Part shown: positions 1-7,685 of the stretch, piece by piece
Layout: every line of letters starts with the position of its first letter
How positions within the stretch are numbered: position 1 is the first letter of the stretch
Source: Candidatus Tharpella aukensis
GTDB lineage: Bacteria > Desulfobacterota > Anaeroferrophillalia > Anaeroferrophillales > Tharpellaceae
Length of the DNA: 32,593 nucleotides
Direction of reading: 5' to 3'
Assembly (NCBI GenBank): GCA_021163445.1
Contig: JAGGWR010000030.1
Location: forward strand, 1-32,593
Made by a program: the position numbers and the translations under genes
The notes under the pieces: model-generated
Seen by the model: only the letters and a program-made list of their open reading frames with translations
Database searches by the model: none
What the model was told of the DNA's origin: nothing

Positions 1-329
1 TGATCTTAGAGCTCTACCTGGCCCATGCCCCGGACTCATTCGTGTTGCAGGATCTGGCTCAAGAGTATGGCGCCGATAAAGACCGCTTTGAAAAAGAGTC
101 CTCATTCTGTATCCATTGCGGCCTCTGCGTCAGATATTGCAACGAGGTTAAACAGAAAAACGCGGTTGGTTTTGTTGACCGAGGCTCTCGCAAAGAGATC
201 TGTTTTATCCCAGAGATCGCCGCCAAAGAGTGCTGGGACTGCAAAGAGTGCTTTCCTCTCTGTCCGACAGAAGCCCTGCAAGCCGCCTACGTTCTGTCTC
301 AGGCTTTGTTTACGCCGAAACTAACCTAA
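1..329 (+). CDS. 4Fe-4S dicluster protein, HoxU/NuoG N-terminal type (3' part)
   Basis: The reading frame is open from base 3 at the window edge, so this is the C-terminal part of a longer gene; the GTG at 42 in the ORF track is not a real start. The visible protein has two full CxxCxxCxxxC motifs, CIHCGLCVRYC and CWDCKECFPLC, each expected to bind one [4Fe-4S] cluster. The preceding segment (LYLAHAPDS..LQDLAQEYG) resembles the linker before the ferredoxin domain in HoxU/NuoG-like subunits of NADH-linked hydrogenases and dehydrogenases. The cysteines of the NuoG His-Cys3 cluster are not there. It probably carries electrons between a flavoprotein and a catalytic subunit encoded upstream. A strong terminator follows. 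A 112-bp near copy lies at 1989. Confidence 0.8.
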   Translation, partial: ILELYLAHAPDSFVLQDLAQEYGADKDRFEKESSFCIHCGLCVRYCNEVKQKNAVGFVDRGSRKEICFIPEIAAKECWDCKECFPLCPTEALQAAYVLSQALFTPKLT

Positions 330-355
330 TAATCATTCTACTCATAGAGATTTAT

Positions 356-390
356 AAAAAAACCGGCCCCTTCCAAGGTCGGTTTTTTTA
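356..390 (+). terminator. Intrinsic terminator after the ferredoxin gene
   Basis: A run of A, the stem ACCGGCC/GGTCGGT with one G-T wobble, an 8-nt loop and a T run form a classic Rho-independent terminator about 30 bp after the stop. The rest of 391-533 has no gene; only a weak distant inverted repeat (GCACTTTA/TAAAGTGC) was seen there. Confidence 0.85.
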
Positions 391-533
391 TTTATATGAG
401 GCACTTTACTTTTCCAGTCTAAAAAAGGTCAATCAGGTAGGTATGAATGTCGTGTTTTGCTGGCTTGTTTTCATCAGATTTTTTTTAGCTTTCATAAAGT
501 GCTACCATAATTACTCATTTTGCAAGAGATGTT

Positions 534-941
534 TTAATTGTTATGAAGATATTTTTCCATACTGACAGCAATTGTGGAGAATTGAGTCAGGATTTTTTTA
601 TCCTCAGTAATTAACGGTAAGCCGGTCTCTTTTGACACTCCTACAAAATTGCAATCGTAAGCTGACAGTGTACTATTTTCAATTGCGTTAAATACATGGT
701 CGACATTGATTAAATCTCGTGACTCAACAACTTCAAGAGCTTTTTTGAATAATATTTTACTTATGTTGGGCTTAATGATTGTTTTACGTTGGTATAAAGT
801 TAAAATACTTAAAAATTCATAACGCCACAAAGAGGGAGCAACCCAGTTTTTATCCTTTTCATAGAGATTGAATGCCAATTGATTATATTTTTCATTTGGC
901 AGCAACAGATATGAAATAATATTTGTGTCTACAACAATCAT
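534..941 (-). CDS. PIN-domain ribonuclease toxin, VapC-like
   Basis: The 135-residue protein has a full-length PIN domain. The start MIVVDTNII gives the first acidic residue D5, E42 lies in the WRYEFL segment, D96 in SAYDCNF, and D114 in TEDKK. These four acidic residues are those that bind Mg2+/Mn2+ in VapC toxins, which cleave RNA, often initiator tRNA. The gene overlaps the upstream antitoxin by 4 bp (ATGA), so the two are translationally coupled. The region is AT-rich compared with the metabolic genes nearby and lies in a patchwork of gene fragments, which suggests horizontal arrival. The exact RNA target cannot be read from sequence. Confidence 0.88.
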   Translation of the reverse strand: MIVVDTNIISYLLLPNEKYNQLAFNLYEKDKNWVAPSLWRYEFLSILTLYQRKTIIKPNISKILFKKALEVVESRDLINVDHVFNAIENSTLSAYDCNFVGVSKETGLPLITEDKKILTQFSTIAVSMEKYLHNN

Positions 942-1183
942 GGTCTGCTTTGCTCAATAACTTTTTTCATCTCTTTTGGAGATAATTCAAACCCGTTTAC
1001 ATCGATATTCTCATGGATTTTTTTTATCTCTTCAATCATTGTGACCGCAGATTTTTTTCTTGAGATATACTCAAATATGCCATGAATAATCTCGCTGTTA
1101 ATGGAGCGATGATCTTTTTGGGCAAAATGTTTTATATCATGATACAAAACATCTGGTATATTTCTTATGGTAATATTTGGCAT
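938..1183 (-). CDS. Antitoxin of VapBC-type pair, ribbon-helix-helix (FitA/VapB-like)
   Basis: This 81-residue protein starts with PNITIRNIPDVLYHDIK, the beta strand and first helix of an Arc/FitA-type ribbon-helix-helix DNA-binding domain (about residues 1-45). The charged C-terminal part (EEIKKIHENIDV..) would wrap and inhibit the PIN toxin encoded immediately downstream. The ribosome binding site is unusual, a long G run (TGGGGGGAGGGGG) just before the ATG. A well-spaced sigma-70-type promoter lies upstream. As in most such pairs, the antitoxin-toxin complex probably represses its own promoter, but no perfect operator palindrome was found. Confidence 0.87.
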   Translation of the reverse strand: MPNITIRNIPDVLYHDIKHFAQKDHRSINSEIIHGIFEYISRKKSAVTMIEEIKKIHENIDVNGFELSPKEMKKVIEQSRP

Positions 1184-1235
1184 GTCCCCCTCCCCCCATT
1201 AAATCCCGCTCACATTATTGATGTAACCTATAGTT

Positions 1236-1264
1236 ATATTATGAAACTGTTGGAGTTTAGTCAA
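1236..1264 (-). promoter_or_regulatory. Promoter of the vapBC-like operon
   Basis: On the minus strand TTGACT and TAATAT are separated by exactly 17 bp, ending about 52 bp before the antitoxin ATG. The match to the sigma-70 consensus is good. Confidence 0.65.
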
Positions 1265-1278
1265 GTTGTTTTTTCAAT

Positions 1279-1337
1279 TTGCAGTTATCGACTACTGTTT
1301 TAATCTTAAATACTCAAGTTACAGTTGTCGATTACCG
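1279..1337. repeat. Two imperfect direct repeats upstream of the toxin-antitoxin promoter
   Basis: The 19-mers TTGCAGTTATCGACTACTG (1279) and TTACAGTTGTCGATTACCG (1319) match at 15 of 19 positions and are 40 bp apart, about four helical turns. They lie between the divergent vapBC-like and AhpD-like genes and could be paired regulator sites. Within 1184-1542 nothing else but the two promoters was found. Confidence 0.35.
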
Positions 1338-1417
1338 ATCAATTGGCTCTACTTCCTTTTTGGGGAATGAGAGAGTGATGCCGATGATAAAATCATAACG
1401 GTTTATAGTGAAAAAGA

Positions 1418-1446
1418 TTGACACTATTTTTTCAGGTTGGTAGAAG
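1418..1446 (+). promoter_or_regulatory. Putative promoter of the AhpD-like gene
   Basis: TTGACA, a 17-bp spacer and TAGAAG lie about 97 bp upstream of the chosen ATG. The -35 box is perfect and the -10 box is weak. Confidence 0.45.
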
Positions 1447-1542
1447 TGCTTGGAGGGGGTTGGTTTTGCAACTAGCGAATCTTAAAATATAATGGCCTCG
1501 GTCATACTAAATGGAACCATTTCACGCAAAAGGAGAAAGATT

Positions 1543-1887
1543 ATGTTGGAAAGCCAAATTGATTTAAATAACAATCGCAAAAAACAGCTTGGTCGCGTTC
1601 TGGAAATAATGCCGAAACAGGGCAAACAACTTATGGCCCAGATTGGTGAAACCTATGAAGATGGAGCTCTGGAGAGAAAGTCTAAACATCTTATGGCGTT
1701 AGCTATGGCTCTTGGTGCTGGATGTCAGAATTGCGTTCTGTTTCATACTGAGGCGGCATTGGAATCAGGTGCAACCAAGGAAGAATTTCTTGAGACCATC
1801 TCAGTAGTAATCAGCATGAGAGGTACGACAGGTGTCGCAGAATCCCTAAGAGTGATTCAGTTCTTAGATGAATCAGGAAAACTTTAG
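1543..1887 (+). CDS. AhpD-like / carboxymuconolactone decarboxylase family protein
   Basis: The track's ATG at 1492 has no ribosome site, whereas AAAGGAGAAAG precedes the ATG at 1543, giving 114 residues. The core GCQNCVLFHTEAALESG carries the CxxC pair and a following His typical of AhpD-like proteins of the CMD family, and the helical context (KHLMALAMALGAGC) fits too. Members act as thiol-dependent peroxidase partners or, less often, as decarboxylases. The intact CxxC favours a redox role. The gene stands alone with its own promoter; the downstream stretch to 2107 holds only a gene fragment. The substrate is unknown. Confidence 0.82.
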   Translation: MLESQIDLNNNRKKQLGRVLEIMPKQGKQLMAQIGETYEDGALERKSKHLMALAMALGAGCQNCVLFHTEAALESGATKEEFLETISVVISMRGTTGVAESLRVIQFLDESGKL

Positions 1888-1988
1888 TGCCTGACCCAGA
1901 AGGATAGCCTCCGATCGATTGGCAGCACTATTTTTGTCAAAGATAAAGATCCCCCCTTTCTTGACGAGGCCTTGGAACCTTTCGGGAT

Positions 1989-2107
1989 TTGCAGGATCTG
2001 ACTCAAGAGTATGGCGCCGATAAAGACCGTTTTGAAAAAGAATCCTCATTCTGTATCCATTGCGGCCTCTGTGTCAGATATTGCAACGAGGTCAAGCAGA
2101 AAACATG
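1989..2107 (+). pseudogene. Fragment of a HoxU/NuoG-like 4Fe-4S protein gene
   Basis: Positions 1989-2100 match 45-156 at 106 of 112 bases. The frame reads LQDLTQEYGADKDRF..CIHCGLCVRYCNEVKQK, then loses one A in a homopolymer and hits TGA at 2107. The frame is closed upstream by TGA at 1962 and has no ribosome site. Only the first 4Fe-4S motif survives. Five of the six differences are synonymous and one is Ala to Thr, so most of the divergence happened while both copies still encoded functional proteins; the fragment then lost both ends. Confidence 0.85.
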
Positions 2108-2162
2108 AGTTGGGTAGCAGTGCCCTTATTGTTATAAGAAAATCGCAGGAGGTATAACCCAA

Positions 2163-2534
2163 ATGGGATTCAACGAGGAAGATAAGCTGGAAGGTGCTCT
2201 TGCTGAACAGCGGCGGGATAAAGAGCTGCGCGCCCGAACCTATCGGGAACGGGCGCTCAAAATGTATCCCTGGATATGTGCCCGGTGTGGACGTGAATTT
2301 GGCGGCAAAAAACTGCGTGAGCTGACTGTCCATCACAAAAATCATGACCACGACTACAATCCGCCGGACGGCAGCAATTGGGAGTTGTTGTGTCTCTACT
2401 GCCATGACTATGAGCACACGAAACACCCCGAGAAAGTGACACCTGCCAAAACGGCATCAAGTATTAATCATAAACCATCCACCACCCACCAGCCATTTGC
2501 CGGTCTCGACAAATGGCTGCAAAAGAAGGAGTGA
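2163..2534 (+). CDS. yajD: HNH nuclease family protein, YajD-like
   Basis: The 123-residue protein has the YajD layout: a basic helical N-terminus, then CARCGREF, LRELTVHHKNHDHDYNPPDG, NWELLCLYCHDYEH. Two CxxC pairs form the zinc site and the HH..N..H residues are those of an HNH (beta-beta-alpha metal) active site. The phrase YPWxCxRCxREF..LRELTVHH matches what I recall of E. coli YajD closely. AGGAGG lies upstream of the ATG. The C-terminal FAGLDKWLQKK tail is also YajD-like. Cellular role is not established; nicking or cleavage of DNA is the family expectation. Confidence 0.85.
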   Translation: MGFNEEDKLEGALAEQRRDKELRARTYRERALKMYPWICARCGREFGGKKLRELTVHHKNHDHDYNPPDGSNWELLCLYCHDYEHTKHPEKVTPAKTASSINHKPSTTHQPFAGLDKWLQKKE

Positions 2535-2561
2535 TTTATTGGTTTTGATCCCGGTTTCGGT

Positions 2562-2679
2562 GGCGTTGTCGATCAATTTCATAATAACCCCACCATGGAT
2601 GTTGCCCGCAGGATTTGCATCCTGCGGGAGCATGACTTGTGAGAGGATCCATGCTTTCACTGACTTTTTTCCCTTCCAT
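2562..2679 (-). pseudogene. Truncated, frameshifted acyl-CoA thioesterase (hotdog, YciA/BACH type)
   Basis: On the minus strand a start ATG at 2679 with an AGAGGATG ribosome site reads MEGKKVSES, then the frame shifts and continues WILSQVMLPQDANPAGNIHGGVIMKLIDNA. This is the hallmark N-terminus of hotdog acyl-CoA thioesterases (MLPxDANPxGNxHGGxxMKxIDxA), including the HGG motif. Homology stops abruptly after the Ala at 2562, next to the 3' end of yajD, so about three quarters of the gene is gone. The track's 67-aa ORF 2457-2660 is this remnant plus chance sequence. Confidence 0.8.
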
Positions 2680-2710
2680 TGAACATCCTCTTATTGCTTT
2701 ATTAATTGTA

Positions 2711-4981
2711 TCAAGTTTTTATTTTTAATGGAGAGTCATGATAAAGTGTAAAGCTATTCAGTTTTTGTCGTAAGTCGTGCAGCCTTTCCGAGTAGTTTAC
2801 GTTTTTGCGCTCTTGTGCGAGACTAACAATTTTCTGAACATCCTCGGCCAAGTCAAAAAAACCACATTGAAGGAGGCTTCCTTTCAATGTATGCGCTGAT
2901 TCAGCTAACGTTTTTAAGTCATTAATTATTTCTGCTGATTCAGCTTTGTTCATATTGTTAATAATACTGTTGCGTAATTTGGGAATGATTCTTTCCGTCT
3001 GTTGTTGGTTGAATTGGGCACTATCCGTAAGAAAAGAGATCGCTTTTTCGGTCAGGGAGATGTCATGATTATTCTTTTCTTGAGGCTTGTCGGAGCTTTT
3101 ATCTTTTTTTGGAAAAGCAATATTATGGGGCGATAAATTGCTTTCACTAATAATTTTTTTTAATATTTTATTTAGTTGCTCGGAATTGAAAGGCTTACTG
3201 ATGTAATCATCCATTCCAGCATCAAGAAAGAGTTCTCGATCTCCGGCCATGGCATGAGCCGTCAAGGCTATAATTGGTAGGTGTCGGTTGGCCAGCCGAG
3301 ATATTAGTTGTGTCTGCAATGGGGGGGGCAATTTAATCGATACAGGATTATTTGTTTCCAAGGCGCGAATCACTCGGGCTGTACTCAAACCATCAAGAAC
3401 TGGCATTTGGGCATCCATAAGAACAACGTCGACATCCTTTTGGCCCAGTACATTGAGGCCTTGCATGCCATTCTCAGCAACCACCACCCGATGTCCGGAA
3501 TTTTCCAGAATTCCTGTTGCCACCTCTTGATTAACCGGGTTATCCTCAATTACAAGTACCATAAGAGTGGAAATTTTTCCACTATCAGCCGATACTGTTT
3601 TGAATAGGTGACTTTCAGAACAGGTCTCAAGCTCGACCGTAAAATTAAAAATCGAGCCTTGGCCGACCTTGCTCTCCAGCCAAATTCTGCCGTTCATTAG
3701 ATTGACAAGCTGTTTGCTGATTGCAAGCCCTAAGCCGGAACCCTTATATTCTCTTGAAAAAGAACCATCGACCTGCTCAAAACTGTTAAAAACTGTCTCT
3801 AATTTACTTTGAGGAATGCCGATTCCGGTATCACTTACTGAAAAGTGAAGAATCTTTTTTTGATTATTCAGTTCCATTTCAGAACAGCGCACTCGAATGG
3901 CAATCTTGCCTTGCCCCGTAAATTTAATGGCGTTACCAACTAGGTTTGTAAGCACTTGACGCAGGTGCTGTTCATCTCCGAGACAAGCTAAGGGGACTGT
4001 TGTATCGACAGAATAATCAAGTTTAAGACCCTTTCTTCGGGCTGCATAAGCAAAGCTTGAGAGTACTCTGGTTAACAGGTGTTGAGGAGAAAAAGGGTGA
4101 TTAATCAATTTAAACAGTCCTGCTTCAAGTTTTGATAAATCAAGAATATCGTTAATTACTCCCAGTAGGCTATCGGCTGAATCCTTAACTGTTTCAAGAT
4201 AGTGTCTCTGTTGATGATCTAGTTGGGTGTCGAGAGCTAAAGAAGTCATACCGATGATGGCATTCATCGGGGTTCTGATCTCATGGCTCATATTGGCAAG
4301 AAATTCACTCTTGAGTTGGGTTGCTGCTTCGGCGCTTTCTTTAGCCTTTTTCATGTCAACCAGAAGCCGTTCATTTAAAAAACGTAAATGGAGGTTGGTA
4401 ATCAAGGTTTGATGTTCGCGGGCGGCTAAAATTTGCATAAACACAATATAGATAATTGAACAGGCGGCGAAGATTGGTTGGGGATTCTGCCCCGTGAAGA
4501 GATAGCGCAGGGCTACTGAAATGGGAAGAAAGGATATATAGAGAGCTTGGGCCAAGCGGTGGGCTCTGAGAATGGAAATTCCGGAATGAACCACACCGAG
4601 CATTAGAAAAATGATCACTACCTGGGGAAAAATGGGGGAATAATCTTCAATGAGCCAAGGTACTATTCCCCAGCCCAGTCCGATCAGCACCGTAACTGAA
4701 ACGTAACGGTTCATCTGTGCTTGAAGGGTTCTTTCATCATTTTTCAGTTGTCGGTGCTGGTAGATCAAAAAACAGCGGCAGCAAACCAGAAATAACATCC
4801 CCATAAGCCATTGATAAAGTAGGGACAAATGGGCAATGTGACGGATAAAAGTGACACAGATGAGAACGCCTAAAAAAACGGCAAGGTTGGATATTTTTCC
4901 TTGCGCAAAAAGGAGTCGTAAGCGCTCCTTGCGAATCTGTTTCTTTATAAAAACTTCTTGATCTGTAACTGAAATATCCAT
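2711..4981 (-). CDS. Hybrid sensor histidine kinase with receiver and HPt domains
   Basis: This 756-residue membrane protein has about six hydrophobic segments between residues 32 and 187, with no obvious extracytoplasmic sensor domain. A short coiled linker ([17 protein letters not shown]) leads to the H-box (SHEIRTP, H233), the N-box (N346/N350), DTGIGIP and GSGLGLA ATP-binding motifs. A receiver domain follows with VIEDN, D523 in LMDAQMP and K596 in SKPF. An HPt domain carries H697 in AHTLKGS. All catalytic and phosphotransfer residues are present, so a full His-Asp-His relay is possible. No separate response regulator is nearby, so the output partner is elsewhere. The signal is unknown; sensing through the membrane domain is an inference. 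Confidence 0.93.
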   Translation of the reverse strand: MDISVTDQEVFIKKQIRKERLRLLFAQGKISNLAVFLGVLICVTFIRHIAHLSLLYQWLMGMLFLVCCRCFLIYQHRQLKNDERTLQAQMNRYVSVTVLIGLGWGIVPWLIEDYSPIFPQVVIIFLMLGVVHSGISILRAHRLAQALYISFLPISVALRYLFTGQNPQPIFAACSIIYIVFMQILAAREHQTLITNLHLRFLNERLLVDMKKAKESAEAATQLKSEFLANMSHEIRTPMNAIIGMTSLALDTQLDHQQRHYLETVKDSADSLLGVINDILDLSKLEAGLFKLINHPFSPQHLLTRVLSSFAYAARRKGLKLDYSVDTTVPLACLGDEQHLRQVLTNLVGNAIKFTGQGKIAIRVRCSEMELNNQKKILHFSVSDTGIGIPQSKLETVFNSFEQVDGSFSREYKGSGLGLAISKQLVNLMNGRIWLESKVGQGSIFNFTVELETCSESHLFKTVSADSGKISTLMVLVIEDNPVNQEVATGILENSGHRVVVAENGMQGLNVLGQKDVDVVLMDAQMPVLDGLSTARVIRALETNNPVSIKLPPPLQTQLISRLANRHLPIIALTAHAMAGDRELFLDAGMDDYISKPFNSEQLNKILKKIISESNLSPHNIAFPKKDKSSDKPQEKNNHDISLTEKAISFLTDSAQFNQQQTERIIPKLRNSIINNMNKAESAEIINDLKTLAESAHTLKGSLLQCGFFDLAEDVQKIVSLAQERKNVNYSERLHDLRQKLNSFTLYHDSPLKIKT

Positions 4982-5135
4982 TGATTGGTTTCTACTTATG
5001 AGCTAAGGAAGGATCAACCCGAAAGACAGTACAATTTTTTAAGAAACTATGGTAAACCACTGTTTCATTTTTAGGATTATATCAATTTACCATTTTTGTC
5101 TAGTATTTTATTAAATCCAGTTTTCAAATAACCAT

Positions 5136-6416
5136 CTAGATTTCTATGTGATTAATCAGGGCTTCCAGATAACGTGATTTAACCTGTTGATTGGCCAAGA
5201 TCTGTTTGAATGGCGGAAGTTTTAGAATGACACCTAGAACTCCGGCCATGGCTCGATGACTCCAGAGAACCCGGTTGTCAAAAATGAGGTTTTGCAACTG
5301 GCCTCTTTCAATGGCCATCAATACCGCTCTGTGGGTTCCATTCAGAGGGGTAATAACCCGGCTCGATCGGGATTTTAGCTGGATATTACCTTTTGCGCAA
5401 GTTCTAACACAAACCCCACAGCCAAGACAGATATCTTCATTCAGCTTTGCCACTTTCATTTCGGGTTTGACTGGATTATTTGCTGAAACCAAACTCATCG
5501 CTTCGACCGGGCAGGCGATTACGCATTTGCCACAGCCGTTGCAATCAGATTTAGCAATAACCGGAATGAAATTGGTTGTATGAATCGGGCTTAAAATTGC
5601 AAAACGCCGGGCTGCGGTCAAAGCCTCACAGCAACAGGCGCAGCAGTTGCAAATGAAAGTTACCTCCTCGCGAACATTTTCACCAAACTGAACCAGATTG
5701 TGTTCGTAAGCTATCTGCAATAAATCAAGGCTCTCTTCCACCTCTAACGAACGGGCGTGGCCGTGTTTAACAAGTGATGCGGCAACGTTGTTAAAGGTCA
5801 TGCATATCTCTTGCGGTGCATCGCAGGCTTTGCCTAGGTGATGCATTTTGTGGCGGCAGTAACAGAGGCTGACACTTCGATGAGAGGCACCCTTAATGAC
5901 TTCGGTTGCCCGCTCATAATCGAGAACATGCAGTGCATTTTCCCTAGATAATGCCGGTTCCTGAACAAAGGCACGCCCCACCTGAGTTAGATCTCGGGTA
6001 AATAGATCTTTGATGAAATCTTCTTCCACATTTAAGTATTCATAAAATAGTTCGCTTAAAACCTTCTGATCAATATCATCGCGCACCCGCATTAACGAGA
6101 ACTCGAAAAAACCCGCCATTGGCGGGGGCAGCACATAGACAGACTCTCCATTTTGTTCGATATCAACTAAAATAGCGCGACCCGCCAATTCATCCAGCAC
6201 CATTTGTGTGCTGGTCAGATTCATTTTCCAGATGCGACTCGCTTTTTTCGCTGTGAAAGGTTTGATCGGCATGAGGGCAACCAGTCGACTCTCTTTCTCA
6301 CTGAAAAGCATTTTCAAAATCTTGAAGAGTAGTTCTGAAGGGGGTGCGCCCTGAGGAAAGCGATTCAATCTGTCAGCTAACTGGTTATAACTGGACTTGG
6401 TTGTGTTGTGAGCCAT
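5136..6416 (-). CDS. Multi-cluster Fe-S protein with N-terminal helical region and two 4Fe-4S ferredoxin motifs
   Basis: The start MAHNTTKSS at 6416 is preferred (426 aa): the track start at 6482 lies in the promoter's spacer/-35 region. Residues 25-95 look like a winged-helix-type fold (FTAKKASRIWKMNLTSTQMVLDEL). A central region has CYC at 185-187, C198 and C205, then a dense cluster CNCCACCC at 256-263. Two ferredoxin motifs follow, CNGCGKCVIACP (292-303) and CLGCGVCVRTC (330-340). This reads as a redox protein or Fe-S sensor that may bind three or more clusters. The architecture recalls Fe-S proteins of anaerobic deltaproteobacteria, but I cannot name a function. It stands alone with its own promoter. 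Confidence 0.8.
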   Translation of the reverse strand: MAHNTTKSSYNQLADRLNRFPQGAPPSELLFKILKMLFSEKESRLVALMPIKPFTAKKASRIWKMNLTSTQMVLDELAGRAILVDIEQNGESVYVLPPPMAGFFEFSLMRVRDDIDQKVLSELFYEYLNVEEDFIKDLFTRDLTQVGRAFVQEPALSRENALHVLDYERATEVIKGASHRSVSLCYCRHKMHHLGKACDAPQEICMTFNNVAASLVKHGHARSLEVEESLDLLQIAYEHNLVQFGENVREEVTFICNCCACCCEALTAARRFAILSPIHTTNFIPVIAKSDCNGCGKCVIACPVEAMSLVSANNPVKPEMKVAKLNEDICLGCGVCVRTCAKGNIQLKSRSSRVITPLNGTHRAVLMAIERGQLQNLIFDNRVLWSHRAMAGVLGVILKLPPFKQILANQQVKSRYLEALINHIEI

Positions 6417-6460
6417 AATGATATTTACCTTATAATTTTCGTGGGATTGTATGTTTCTGA

Positions 6461-6489
6461 AAGATAACCGTACAAAAGACAATTGTCAA
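6461..6489 (-). promoter_or_regulatory. Promoter of the Fe-S protein gene
   Basis: On the minus strand a perfect TTGACA, 17-bp spacer and TATCTT place the transcript start near 6454, downstream of the track's start codon at 6482. This supports initiation at 6416. Confidence 0.65.
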
Positions 6490-6534
6490 ATAATAAAATA
6501 GGTGCTGCATCCGCCATGCTAATCAATTAAATTG

Positions 6535-6664
6535 GTAACTATTCAGCTAACCCGTAAATTCCGGGGACACAATCCCGATTTCCTTCGGAGAATCAGGTTA
6601 TGTCCCCAGAATTTACTGAAATCCATCAAAATTAGGTGCTTTTCTACTTACGCTGAATAGTTAC
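6535..6664 (+). mobile_element. Family A MITE, copy A1
   Basis: The 130-bp element begins GTAACTATTCAGC and ends GCTGAATAGTTAC. A long internal hairpin (GGGGACACAATCCC... TATGTCCCC) lies near one end. It is flanked by TTAAATTG and TTAAAAAG, a slightly decayed 8-bp target duplication. It occupies the gap between the Fe-S gene and the DsrE-like gene; nothing else but promoters was seen in 6417-6833. Confidence 0.9.
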
Positions 6665-6833
6665 TTAAAAAGTTCGGAGGTTTTTTTACGACGGTATCAA
6701 GCTTGGCGGGTTCCTGCCTGTAAATTACTGATAATATTTATCTGGACATGGTTGGAATTTTGGCATATATATTAAACTCATTGTTTTGAAATGGGTTTAT
6801 TGAGCTGTCTAACTGAATCAGGAGGAGGGAAAA

Positions 6834-7274
6834 ATGTCTGAGACTAAAAATTTGTTGTTAATTGTTGCGACTACCGAGCCTGCCAATCAATATGCCAGTT
6901 ATGTGGTTGCTTTTATGGCAAAAAAATTAAGCAATGTGCCTAACGTTACCATATTTTATGGGCCCAATGCCGTCAGCATGGTCAAAAAAGGTGAGTTGGC
7001 GAAACTGGTTATCACCCAGGAAACCAAGGAGTTGATTGCTGGCCAATTGGATGGTCTTAACGCTGCCGATCTGCCAGATAATCTGGAGCAGATGGCCCGT
7101 TTTCAGAAGGATCAGCTGGGGGTTACGATCGCTTCCTGTGCAACCTTTCATGTTCTTAACGGCTTTGCCGAATCTGTGGATGATACATCAAATATTGAAG
7201 ATTTTATAGTTCCGGTTAAGCTGCCTGATGTCTGGGGAGCTGTTGACGGGGCGGATAAAGTTTTGTATTTTTAG
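6834..7274 (+). CDS. DsrE/DsrF-like family protein
   Basis: The 146-residue soluble protein has an alternating beta-alpha pattern (LLLIVATTEP, VAFMAKKLSNVPNVTIFYGPNAV, LGVTIASCATFHVLNGF) like the DsrE/DsrF/TusD sulfur-relay fold. One cysteine, C102 in IASCATF, sits where DsrE-like proteins place the persulfide-carrying Cys after a strand. The AGGAGG ribosome site is strong. It is monocistronic, closed by a near-perfect terminator, between two family A elements. A role in sulfur transfer or as a regulator of sulfur metabolism is inferred from family only; other alpha/beta sandwich families are possible. Confidence 0.65.
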   Translation: MSETKNLLLIVATTEPANQYASYVVAFMAKKLSNVPNVTIFYGPNAVSMVKKGELAKLVITQETKELIAGQLDGLNAADLPDNLEQMARFQKDQLGVTIASCATFHVLNGFAESVDDTSNIEDFIVPVKLPDVWGAVDGADKVLYF

Positions 7275-7326
7275 CGGGAGAGAATGAAGTTGTAAATTGT
7301 TTGTTGATTAGATCCGGCGGATTTTT

Positions 7327-7378
7327 AAAAACCGGGTAACTAGAGAGTTTTGACGACCTCTAGTTACCCGGTTTTTCG
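7327..7378 (+). terminator. Strong terminator after the DsrE-like gene
   Basis: A perfect 19-bp stem (AAAAACCGGGTAACTAGAG and its inverse) with a 12-nt loop ends in a T run. It begins about 50 bp after the stop codon. Confidence 0.9.
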
Positions 7379-7400
7379 TTAAAGGGTAACCTGCGGATTG

Positions 7401-7411
7401 GCTGAATAGTT
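7401..7411. repeat. Orphan end of a family A element next to A2
   Basis: GCTGAATAGTT matches the right end of family A and lies directly before the target duplication of copy A2. It looks like the remnant of an older insertion or an incomplete tandem event. Confidence 0.5.
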
Positions 7412-7419
7412 GTAATTTT

Positions 7420-7549
7420 GTAACTATTCAGCGAAAGCAGAAAAACACCTAAATTTGATGGGTTTCAGTGAATTCTGGGGACATAACCTGATTCTCCGAA
7501 GGAAATCGGGATTGTGTCCCCTGAATTCACGGGTTAGCTGAATAGTTAC
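7420..7549 (-). mobile_element. Family A MITE, copy A2
   Basis: The 130-bp copy lies in inverted orientation relative to A1. The 8-bp sequence GTAATTTT occurs on both sides (7412-7419 and 7550-7557), an exact target duplication. The hairpin foot reads GTGAATTC/GAATTCAC where most copies read GTAAATTC/GAATTTAC. Apart from this and the terminator, 7275-7685 has no recognised feature; no Pho box was seen before pstS. Confidence 0.95.
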
Positions 7550-7685
7550 GTAATTTTTTCATTGAATAAGACTATATTGTTGGAAGTTTGTATAGATGAT
7601 TCCAATTGGATTTAATTTATAGGTTTATGGTAGTAACATATGTTTTTCATAGACTTTTTAGATTTTTACTTTTGGGAGAAATGTA

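Noticed and set aside
1082-1303. 73-aa plus-strand ORF
   Set aside because: Antisense to the antitoxin start and its promoter; no ribosome site.
1279-1337. Start of a CRISPR array
   Set aside because: Only two imperfect 19-bp repeats are present, with 4 mismatches and no further unit or cas gene.
1888-1988. Continuation of the AhpD-like protein or another gene remnant in the same frame
   Set aside because: A short open stretch (SLRSIGSTIFVKDKDPPF) follows the stop, but no family was recognised, so it is not called.
2046-2426. 126-aa minus-strand ORF
   Set aside because: Overlaps yajD and the ferredoxin fragment, both of which have recognisable motifs on the plus strand.
5047-5096. Terminator between the kinase and Fe-S genes (ATGGTAAA/TTTACCAT)
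   Set aside because: The loop of about 34 nt is too long for an intrinsic terminator, and it lies in the kinase gene's upstream region.
5275-5583. 102-aa plus-strand ORF
   Set aside because: Antisense to the 4Fe-4S motifs of the minus-strand gene.
7558-7685. Pho box upstream of pstS
   Set aside because: No pair of CTGTCAT-like 7-mers with 4-bp spacing could be found.
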